NCBI GenBank assembly: GCA_036003885.1
Contig: DASYSA010000632.1
Span: forward strand, 1 to 5,454
DNA: 5,454 nt
Direction of reading: 5' to 3'
From: DASYSA01 sp036003885
GTDB taxonomy: Bacteria; Acidobacteriota; Blastocatellia; UBA7656
Made by a program: the position numbers and the translations under genes. This document shows, piece by piece, positions 1 to 5,220 of the stretch. The notes under the pieces were generated by a model that was given only the letters and a program-made list of their open reading frames with translations, was not told where the DNA came from and did no database searches. Position 1 is the first letter of the stretch, and every line of letters begins with the position of its first letter.

Positions 1-1
1 T

Positions 2-217
2 TCGGCGTTTCACTGGTCTGCCTTGCTAGAAAGCGGACGGCAAATCCGGATCAACGAGAACTGGGCGCGCGAGCCGAACCACCAGGCGAGTGACCTGCTG
101 CAGAGGCGGAGCCACGAATTACACGAATTACGCGAATCTACACGAATCAGTCGTGATCATTCGCGGAATTCGTGTAATTCGTGGCTCCCTCGTTCTGACG
201 ACGGAACAATCACCTGA
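2..217 (+). CDS. Possible C-terminal end of an unidentified gene entering from the left, reading into a repeat
   Basis: This frame is open from the window edge to a TGA at 215-217. I do not recognise the protein. Support is compositional: over the 36 codons at 2-109, GC is roughly 61% at first, 47% at second and 81% at third codon positions, the usual pattern of a coding frame in GC-rich DNA. From about position 110 the frame runs into the inverted repeat at 108-188, so the last roughly 35 residues (Arg/Ser/His/Glu-rich, low complexity) are translated repeat and unlikely to be ancestral protein. The visible start would be TTG at 23, but the open frame continues to the edge, so the true start is probably outside. 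A competing + frame ends at TGA 91-93 and is less coding-like. Low confidence, because only about 110 informative bases exist. Confidence 0.3.
   Translation, partial: SAFHWSALLESGRQIRINENWAREPNHQASDLLQRRSHELHELRESTRISRDHSRNSCNSWLPRSDDGTIT
108..188. repeat. Long near-perfect inverted repeat with internal 9-nt periodicity
   Basis: The left arm 108-137 pairs with the right arm 159-188. Of 30 pairs, 29 are Watson-Crick, and the one mismatch is A130 against G166. On the same axis an inner CACGA (141-145) pairs with TCGTG (151-155) around a 5-nt loop. The left half is a degenerate 9-nt tandem: CACGAATTA at 113-121 and again at 122-130, CGCGAATCT at 131-139, then CACGAATCA at 141-149 after one extra base. 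The element could form a long hairpin in RNA or a cruciform in DNA. No T-run follows either arm, so it is not a standard intrinsic terminator. From general knowledge, sequences of the GTAATTCGTGGC type recur between genes in many environmental bacterial genomes. Whether this one is dispersed in its genome cannot be seen here. Confidence 0.9.
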
Positions 218-246
218 TTGCACGCCGACGCCCCAGTTGCTAGACT
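218..246 (+). promoter_or_regulatory. Candidate sigma70-type promoter for ispH
   Basis: TTGCAC (218-223) and TAGACT (241-246) are separated by exactly 17 nt and lie just upstream of ispH. The -10 matches TATAAT at four of six positions. The -35 matches TTGACA only in its first three bases. Transcription would start near 252, leaving a leader of only about a dozen bases. The site lies just after the inverted repeat at 108-188. This is weak sequence evidence, supported mainly by spacing and placement. Confidence 0.3.
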
Positions 247-254
247 CCTTTATC

Positions 255-258
255 AGGA
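255..258 (+). promoter_or_regulatory. Shine-Dalgarno of ispH
   Basis: AGGA is followed by 6 nt and then the ATG at 265, which is near-ideal spacing. It supports this start over internal ATGs. The N-terminal region it includes is also expected for the long IspH form. Confidence 0.65.
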
Positions 259-264
259 TTAACA

Positions 265-1500
265 ATGACTACAAATAATGTGGAGCAAAAGAAGGCTCCT
301 GAAGATCCGAGGCGCAATGTCGTGCGCAAGGGGTTTGGTCTCAAGAGTGAGATTCGGGAGTCCATCGTCACCGACTATCACAGTGATCTGGTGAATCGCA
401 TCAAGAGCGAGGGCAACTCGGTGACGGTGGGACGCCTGACATTTCGCCTGGCCGACGAGTTCGGCTTTTGCTACGGAGTCGACTTCGCACTGAACCTTGC
501 CTATGAAACGCGCCGTAAGTTTCCAGATAAGCGCATATTCCTGACCAACGAAATCATTCACAACCCCCGCGTCAATTCTCGACTGGGCGAGATGGGGATT
601 GAATTCATTGACTGCTCGCCCTCAAATCCGGATCGATTCTCGAATATCGCCGCTGACGACATCGTCATGGTCCCCGCGTTTGGAGCGCCCGTTGGCGAGT
701 ACCGCGATCTCCAGGAGAAGGGGTGCATGGTTGTCGATACGACCTGCGGTTCTGTGGTTGCAGTGTGGAAGCGCGTCGACCGATATGCCAGCGAGGGGTT
801 CACCTCCATAATCCACGGCAAGCACCTGCACGAAGAGACTCGCGCGACGAGCTCGCAGGCAACGAAGTATGAGGGCGGAAACTATCTGATCGTGCTGGAT
901 AAAGCGGAAGCCGCTTACGTGTGTAGATACATCGTCGAGGGCGGAGACAGAATCGAGTTCATGCAAAAGTTCGGAGAGGCCTGTTCCGCGGGCTTCGACC
1001 CTGACTCGGACCTGCGACGCGTTGGACTTGCCAACCAGACGACGATGCTCAGCAGCGAGTCGCTCGAGATCGCCGATATGTTCCGCGAAGCCATCGAGCG
1101 GCGATACGGCAACGCGGCTATAGCCGACCAGTTCCGTCACTTCGATACGATCTGCACGGCCACCCAGGACCGGCAAGACGCTGTCAACAAGCTAGTGCGC
1201 GAGGACATCGATCTCATGATCGTGATCGGCGGCTATAACAGCAGCAACACAACTCACCTTTACGAAATATCCCATCTGCATAAGTCCGCATATCACATCT
1301 CCGACCCGAGCTGCATCATTTCAGCCTCTCAAATACGGCACAAGCTCCTTGGAGAGGACGCGGAGATACTCACCGACGGCTGGTTGCCTGACGGTGATGT
1401 GACGTTGGGAATAACGGCCGGAGCTTCGACGCCGGACCGCATTGTCGGAGAGGTGATCGATCGGATTGCAAACTTCTCCGCCGCAAGATCAAGCCAGTGA
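265..1500 (+). CDS. ispH: 4-hydroxy-3-methylbut-2-enyl diphosphate reductase, long plant/cyanobacterial type
   Basis: IspH (LytB) is the last enzyme of the MEP pathway. It is a cytoplasmic iron-sulfur enzyme that reductively dehydrates HMBPP to IPP and DMAPP. The three cluster-ligand cysteines are present: C69 (GFCYGV), C161 (DTTCGS) and C297 (TICTAT). Active-site motifs are also intact: H99 in EIIHNP, the HGKHLHEET segment at 184-192 with the likely proton-relay E191, ANQTT at 256-260, YNSSNTTH at 324-331 and TAGASTP at 384-390. At 411 residues it is much longer than the roughly 316-residue E. coli enzyme. The extra N-terminal segment (RKGFG at 21-25), the HEET form and the YNSSNTTH form match the cyanobacterial/plastid branch as I know it. 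The start is backed by AGGA 6 nt upstream. The stop codon lies inside a heptad repeat unit (CAGTGAC), and the gene converges on sucC. No other MEP gene is visible. Confidence 0.97.
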   Translation: MTTNNVEQKKAPEDPRRNVVRKGFGLKSEIRESIVTDYHSDLVNRIKSEGNSVTVGRLTFRLADEFGFCYGVDFALNLAYETRRKFPDKRIFLTNEIIHNPRVNSRLGEMGIEFIDCSPSNPDRFSNIAADDIVMVPAFGAPVGEYRDLQEKGCMVVDTTCGSVVAVWKRVDRYASEGFTSIIHGKHLHEETRATSSQATKYEGGNYLIVLDKAEAAYVCRYIVEGGDRIEFMQKFGEACSAGFDPDSDLRRVGLANQTTMLSSESLEIADMFREAIERRYGNAAIADQFRHFDTICTATQDRQDAVNKLVREDIDLMIVIGGYNSSNTTHLYEISHLHKSAYHISDPSCIISASQIRHKLLGEDAEILTDGWLPDGDVTLGITAGASTPDRIVGEVIDRIANFSAARSSQ

Positions 1501-1515
1501 CAAGTGACAAATGAC
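1495..1515. repeat. Three-unit heptanucleotide array across the ispH stop codon
   Basis: Three consecutive 7-nt units, CAGTGAC, AAGTGAC and AAATGAC, begin in the last sense codon of ispH and fill most of the 17-bp gap to the sucC stop. Two of the units, AAGTGAC and AAATGAC, recur exactly at 2777-2783 and 2763-2769, so this belongs to the same family as the array between sucC and the propeller gene. The three TGA triplets at 1498, 1505 and 1512 fall in three different + frames. No hairpin followed by a T-run is visible, so how transcription ends between these convergent genes is unclear. Confidence 0.8.
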
Positions 1516-1517
1516 TT

Positions 1518-2678
1518 CTATCGCCGTGCAGCGGCGACAACCTTTTCGGCTGCGTCTTTCATTCCGGTTGCAGCAACGAAACCAAGTCCGCTCTGTTCTA
1601 TCACCTCGCGGCCTCGCTCCACGTTAGTGCCTTCAAGCCTGACCACCACCGGGACCTTCACGCCGATCTTGCGCGCCGCTTCGACTACGCCCGTCGCCAC
1701 CATGTCAGTGCGCACAATCCCGCCGAAGATGTTGATCAACACCGCGCGGACGTTCGAGTCCGAGAGCAGTATTCTGAAGGCGTTCTCTACTCGCTCCTGC
1801 GAAGCCCCGCCGCCGACGTCCAGGAAGTTCGCCGGCGCGCCACCCGCAAGCTTGATGATGTCCATCGTGGCCATTGCGAGTCCTGCGCCGTTGACCATGC
1901 AGCCGATGGTGCCGTCGAGCTTGATGTAGTTGAGGTCGAACTTCGAGGCTTCTATCTCGAGCGGGTCCTCTTCGTTCAAATCTCGAAGCTCGGCAAACTC
2001 TTTGTGTCGGAATAGAGCGTTGTCGTCGAAGTTGAGCTTCACGTCGAGCGCATACAACTCTCCGTCTTCGGTCAGAAGAAACGGATTGATCTCCGCCAGC
2101 GACGCGTCCATGTCGACGTAGGCTCGATAGAGCGCCATCATGAACTTCACGGCCTTATTTACGACTTCGCCTGGAATGCCGATGCCGAAGGCCAGCTTGC
2201 GGGCCTGGAAAGCTGTGAGACCGACGGCCGGATCGATCGGTTCCTTGAGAATCTTCTCGGGTTCGTGAGCAGCCACCTCTTCGATGTCCATTCCGCCGGC
2301 GGACGACGCCATAAAGACCAGGCGCGAAATTGCGCGATCGAGCACGATGCCGAGATAGAACTCCTGTTTGATCTTCAAGCCCTCTTCGATCAGAATGCGG
2401 CGGACCTCGCGCCCCTCGGGACCGGTCTGATGAGTAACCAGCTTCATGCCCAGGATCTTTTTGGCAAGCTCAACGGCCTCTTCGGCGGTGCGGGCCAGCT
2501 TGACCCCGCCGCCTTTGCCCCGGCCCCCGGCGTGTATCTGAGCTTTGATTACTACGGGAAGGCCGAGTTGTTCGACGATAGCCGGCGCTTGGTCGGCGGA
2601 ATTCACAACCTGACCTCGGGGCACCGTCACCTCGTACTTAGCAAGAAGCTGCTTCCCCTGGTATTCATGTATTTTCAT
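1518..2678 (-). CDS. sucC: Succinyl-CoA synthetase (ADP-forming) beta subunit
   Basis: SucC pairs with SucD to interconvert succinyl-CoA and succinate with nucleotide phosphorylation, in the TCA cycle in the cytoplasm. The 386-residue length matches the family (about 388 in E. coli). The N-terminus MKIHEYQGKQLL is the family hallmark and fixes the ATG start. The ATP-grasp domain has the glycine-rich GGRGKGGG at 51-58 and the metal-site region with INPF (N198) and LDVK (D212), followed by DDNALFRH. The C-terminal CoA-ligase part has GCMVNGAGLAMATMD (259-273), FLDVGGGA (285-292), NIFGGI (316-321, the phosphate-contact motif of this family) and RLEGTN (347-352). No strong Shine-Dalgarno precedes the start: the only candidate, GGAC, is about 13 nt away and lies in a predicted stem. 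sucD, usually the next gene, is absent: ispH lies downstream in convergent orientation. The stop lies 2 nt from a heptad repeat. Confidence 0.97.
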   Translation of the reverse strand: MKIHEYQGKQLLAKYEVTVPRGQVVNSADQAPAIVEQLGLPVVIKAQIHAGGRGKGGGVKLARTAEEAVELAKKILGMKLVTHQTGPEGREVRRILIEEGLKIKQEFYLGIVLDRAISRLVFMASSAGGMDIEEVAAHEPEKILKEPIDPAVGLTAFQARKLAFGIGIPGEVVNKAVKFMMALYRAYVDMDASLAEINPFLLTEDGELYALDVKLNFDDNALFRHKEFAELRDLNEEDPLEIEASKFDLNYIKLDGTIGCMVNGAGLAMATMDIIKLAGGAPANFLDVGGGASQERVENAFRILLSDSNVRAVLINIFGGIVRTDMVATGVVEAARKIGVKVPVVVRLEGTNVERGREVIEQSGLGFVAATGMKDAAEKVVAAARR

Positions 2679-2688
2679 AGTTTGTGAT

Positions 2689-2765
2689 TTTGTCCGTTGT
2701 CAGTGGTCCGTTGTCAGTTGCCAACATGGTCGATGGCCGCCAACGGACAACTGACAACGGACAAA
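2689..2765. repeat. 25-bp-arm inverted repeat made of heptads, in the sucC leader
   Basis: The left arm 2689-2713 pairs with the right arm 2741-2765 at 24 of 25 positions, the mismatch being G2705 against A2749. The loop is 27 nt. The left arm is built from heptads GTCCGTT and GTCAGTG/GTCAGTT, and the right arm carries their complements AACGGAC and AACTGAC. In RNA of the - strand, the stem would end 10 nt before the sucC ATG and include the only GGA-like element near that start. No U-run follows the stem, so it does not look like an intrinsic terminator for the propeller gene. Confidence 0.88.
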
Positions 2766-2797
2766 TGACTAATGACAAGTGACTAATGACTACTAAC
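2742..2797. repeat. Degenerate heptanucleotide tandem array, reaching into the propeller gene's stop
   Basis: Seven successive 7-nt units at 2742-2790 all end in GAC (consensus roughly AANTGAC or AACGGAC). A weaker TACTAAC follows at 2791-2797. The first three units form the right arm of the adjacent inverted repeat. Units AAATGAC, AAGTGAC and TAATGAC extend beyond it into the 3' end of the propeller gene, whose TAG stop (2783-2785) spans two units. AAGTGAC and AAATGAC also occur at the ispH stop. The regular 7-nt step with drift at the first four positions marks a tandem array that has diverged. Confidence 0.88.
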
Positions 2798-5047
2798 TGC
2801 TCCGCTGCTTTGAATCGTCAGGACGTAGACGCCGCTCGAAAAACTACCCGCATAGGCGCGATTGCGGTCGAAGGGATCAAACGCGATGGCCCAAACGCGA
2901 TTGCTCGGCAATTCTCCCCGGTCGATCCGTTCCCACGAGTTGCCCTTATCGGTAGAGAGAAAAACACCGCCGCGCTGGTATTCTGCAACAAGCATCTCAT
3001 CCGGGTTGTCCGGGTTGATAACCGCGGACGTGAAATCGCCGGAGGGTAATCCGCCGCCTCGTTTCGACCATGTGCGGCCGCCGTTAGTAGAGCGAAAGAC
3101 AAACTGATTGGTTCCCAGAAGTATTACGTAGGGATCGCGTGGACTTATAGCTATCGACTTGACGGTCATGTCGCTCGGACCGCGCTCGACGTGCTCCCAG
3201 TTGCTTCCCCCATCGAACGAAGCGAAAAGTCCCTGCCGCGTTCCGATCAGGATCCTGTTGGGCATGTCGCGATGGGTAGCCACTGAGTAGACCCGACTGT
3301 CCTGATCGTAGCCGGGGATTGGAACCTTCTCCCATCCTTTCGTCTCGTCGAAGGTCCTGTACAATCCGTCGATGGCCGCAGCCATCAGGCCCCGGTGCCC
3401 CTCGCTGTTCACGAAGCTGGTTATGTCGTCAACCTGCTTGGTGAGAGTTGAGAACTGTGAGGCAGGAGTGTCCACCACCTTCGGCGTGGGCTTCTTCTTT
3501 TGCGCGCTCTGCGGAGGCGCAGTCGGGCGGGCTTTCGCCGATTTCGGCTTCGATTTTGACTGTGAAGACTTCCGTTGCGCCGGAACCGCTTCATAGCGGC
3601 CGACAGTTGAGAGGGCGCTGGCCCGCCGTCTGGGTGCGGCCCGCGTGGGCGCGGGCTTCTTTACCGGAGCCGGCGTCTCAACGACGCCGACGAAAGCCCA
3701 GTTCGCGCCGTGGTCATTCGAGCGATACACCCCATAGTTGGTTCCCGCGTAGACTACGGCGGGGTCGTCATTCATCTGGAAGAGAGCGAACACATCGCGG
3801 GTGCCGAGACCGTTCGCGGATGGCTGCCAGCTCTCCCCCCCGTCAGACGAGAGAAAGATGCTGCCGGCGGTTCCATCGTGGTAAACGCTCGCGAGAATCC
3901 GGCCTCGCTCATTAGCGTCCGGCAGGATCGCAAGGATGTGCCGGTGGATGAACCCTGTGTTAGCGTCGGCGAAGTCGTCTCCCAGATTATCCGAGACCCG
4001 AACGCCGAAGTCGTCGGTGGCGATCAACACTCTCTTGGGACGGTCCGGATGTACGACTACGGCGCGAATGACTACCGCCTTTGAGGTGCGAAGCTTCCAG
4101 TTCTTTCCGCCATCGTTTGAGCGATAGAGACCTTCGCTGGTGCCGGCGAATATCACGTTCGGGTCCGTCGGATGAGGGAGTAGCGCGTAGGTTCTGCGCG
4201 CGCTGAAGGGTATACCGGGCAGCTTGGCCCACTTCTCGCCCGAAGCCACCGAGCGGTAGATCCCGCTGCACGCATTGATGTGAAGAAGATTCGGATTCGT
4301 CGGGCTTACACAGATACCCATGATGTCGGAGTCATCGATCATGCCGTTCTGATAGCCTATGGGTTTCCAGTTAGCGCCGCCGTCGGTTGTCTTCCAGGGG
4401 AGATGGTGAGTGCCAATGTAGATTATCTTTGGATCCCTGGGATCGATAGCTATCGAGTTAATGTTGCGGATCTCGGCGTGACCCTCAGGCGATATTCGCT
4501 CCCAATTCTTGCCCGAATCGACCGAGCGGAAGAGGCCGCTCTTCGCTCCCGCGAAGACGATGCTGGAGTCGGACGGCGCAAGCGCGAGGGAGAGGAGTGT
4601 CAATCCTTTTGTCTCGGAAAGCAGGCTCCATTTCTCGCCGGCGTCTTCGCTTTTGAATACTCCGCCCTCCTCTCCCGACCCTTGAGCCACGGTCCATGCT
4701 GCGGCATAGATCACCCTGGTATTCCGAGGGTCGATGGCCAGGTTATCGATTGAGAGTCCGCGTTTGTCCAGTCCCGGCTTGAGTCGTTGCCAGATCTGAG
4801 CGCCGTTGGTGGATCGAAAGATCTGGCCGTCGCTGGTTCCGAGATAGAGCAGGTCCGGGTTGTCTGGAGAAGCGATCAGCGTGCGGACGTCACCACCCCA
4901 CGGACCTGTTACTTCCCAGCGTCGGACCTCACCCTTTGAGTTGGTGTTTGAAAGGGTGTCGTGAGGCGAGTCGTCTGCTCTGCTCGCTATGATAGAAGCC
5001 GGTAGCAGTAATAGGATGGGGAAGAGAAGAAAACGGTATCTCATCAC
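2783..5047 (-). CDS. Secreted Asp-box (BNR/sortilin-like) multi-bladed beta-propeller protein
   Basis: This 754-residue protein opens with a signal peptide: basic MMRYR, a hydrophobic core to about residue 20, and a likely cut after ASRA near residue 24. It is probably exported, and no lipobox Cys is seen. The rest is a series of Asp-box hairpins (S/T-x-D/N-x-G-x-x-W) at about 79, 133, 175, 220, 266, 310, 400, 443, 610, 653 and 698, with degenerate copies near 352 and 565. The roughly 45-residue spacing is typical of sortilin/VPS10-like, GH74-like and YCF48-like propellers. Thirteen boxes plus a last blade-like segment near 718-745 suggest about 14 blades, perhaps two seven-bladed rings. A Lys/Arg/Pro/Ala-rich linker (456-530) separates boxes nine and ten. 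I see no clear catalytic signature, so function is unknown; binding or scaffolding is a guess. GTG at 5047 has AGGAG 9 nt upstream, and the adjacent ATG at 5044 is the alternative start. The final residues and stop come from a heptad array. Confidence 0.9.
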   Translation of the reverse strand: MMRYRFLLFPILLLLPASIIASRADDSPHDTLSNTNSKGEVRRWEVTGPWGGDVRTLIASPDNPDLLYLGTSDGQIFRSTNGAQIWQRLKPGLDKRGLSIDNLAIDPRNTRVIYAAAWTVAQGSGEEGGVFKSEDAGEKWSLLSETKGLTLLSLALAPSDSSIVFAGAKSGLFRSVDSGKNWERISPEGHAEIRNINSIAIDPRDPKIIYIGTHHLPWKTTDGGANWKPIGYQNGMIDDSDIMGICVSPTNPNLLHINACSGIYRSVASGEKWAKLPGIPFSARRTYALLPHPTDPNVIFAGTSEGLYRSNDGGKNWKLRTSKAVVIRAVVVHPDRPKRVLIATDDFGVRVSDNLGDDFADANTGFIHRHILAILPDANERGRILASVYHDGTAGSIFLSSDGGESWQPSANGLGTRDVFALFQMNDDPAVVYAGTNYGVYRSNDHGANWAFVGVVETPAPVKKPAPTRAAPRRRASALSTVGRYEAVPAQRKSSQSKSKPKSAKARPTAPPQSAQKKKPTPKVVDTPASQFSTLTKQVDDITSFVNSEGHRGLMAAAIDGLYRTFDETKGWEKVPIPGYDQDSRVYSVATHRDMPNRILIGTRQGLFASFDGGSNWEHVERGPSDMTVKSIAISPRDPYVILLGTNQFVFRSTNGGRTWSKRGGGLPSGDFTSAVINPDNPDEMLVAEYQRGGVFLSTDKGNSWERIDRGELPSNRVWAIAFDPFDRNRAYAGSFSSGVYVLTIQSSGAVSSH

Positions 5048-5056
5048 CTGACTTTG

Positions 5057-5061
5057 CTCCT
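5057..5061 (-). promoter_or_regulatory. Shine-Dalgarno of the propeller gene, favouring the GTG start
   Basis: On the - strand AGGAG ends 9 nt before GTG (5047-5045) and 12 nt before the directly following ATG (5044-5042). The spacing favours GTG. The two choices differ by one residue and leave the signal peptide unchanged. Confidence 0.6.
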
Positions 5062-5135
5062 GCTTTCGTTATTAACCTTGTCATTGCCGATCAAGGGGCC
5101 TGTCCGATTCTGTAGGTTCCTGCGTCGCTGAAAAG

Positions 5136-5165
5136 ACTATACAGCTATAAATTGAAAATTGAAAA
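5136..5165 (-). promoter_or_regulatory. Candidate promoter of the propeller gene, with its -35 inside a heptad repeat
   Basis: On the - strand TATAGT (5141-5136) matches TATAAT at five of six positions. TTTTCA (5165-5160), 18 nt upstream, matches TTGACA at four of six. The -35 and most of the spacer come from the AAATTGA array read in reverse, and the flanking DNA is very AT-rich, which could help as an UP-like element. The leader would be about 80 nt. A second, weaker pair, TTGATC with TAACGA closer to the gene, was judged less likely. Sequence inspection only. Confidence 0.33.
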
Positions 5166-5176
5166 TTGAAAATTGA
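5149..5176. repeat. Four perfect tandem AAATTGA heptads
   Basis: Four identical AAATTGA units occupy 5149-5176 in the gap between the propeller gene and the CBS gene. Their TGA triplets at 5153, 5160, 5167 and 5174 together cover all three + frames. The array faces inverted copies at 5193-5220. It is the least diverged array in the window, which suggests recent expansion. Confidence 0.9.
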
Positions 5177-5192
5177 GAACGGTCCGTAGTTA

Positions 5193-5220
5193 TCAATTCT
5201 CCATTCTCCATTTTCAATTC
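5193..5220. repeat. Inverted degenerate heptads ending over the CBS-gene stop codon
   Basis: Four 7-nt units TCAATTC, TCCATTC, TCCATTT and TCAATTC read on the - strand as GAATTGA/GAATGGA/AAATGGA variants of AAATTGA. They pair with 5149-5176 at about 23 of 28 positions, leaving a 16-nt loop that contains the small palindrome ACGGTCCGT (5179-5187). The unit at 5214-5220 supplies the TGA stop and the last Asn of the CBS protein. The loop piece GGTCCGTAGTTA resembles GGTCCGTTGTCA of the sucC-leader repeat, so the two heptad families seem mixed here. Confidence 0.82.

Noticed and set aside
108..188. Intrinsic terminator for an upstream gene
   Set aside because: The stem is long, but no T-run follows either arm and the stem is not GC-concentrated.
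622..1176. 184-codon - strand frame opposite ispH
   Set aside because: It is antisense to conserved IspH motifs, has no supported start and no recognisable domain.
1501..1517. Bidirectional terminator between ispH and sucC
   Set aside because: The 17-bp gap is filled with direct heptads, and no inverted repeat with flanking A/T runs was found.
1504..1929. 141-codon + strand frame opposite sucC
   Set aside because: It is antisense to highly conserved SucC motifs, its composition is low complexity (Ser/Thr/Pro/Ala), and its start lies in the heptad repeat.
2689..2797. CRISPR array
   Set aside because: The period is 7 nt with no unique spacers of 25-40 nt, and no cas genes are present.
3448..4753. 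Long + strand open frames (up to about 157 codons) opposite the propeller gene
   Set aside because: They lie wholly antisense to a well-supported Asp-box protein, show no recognisable family, and are Arg/Pro/Ser-rich as expected from the complement of GC-biased codons.
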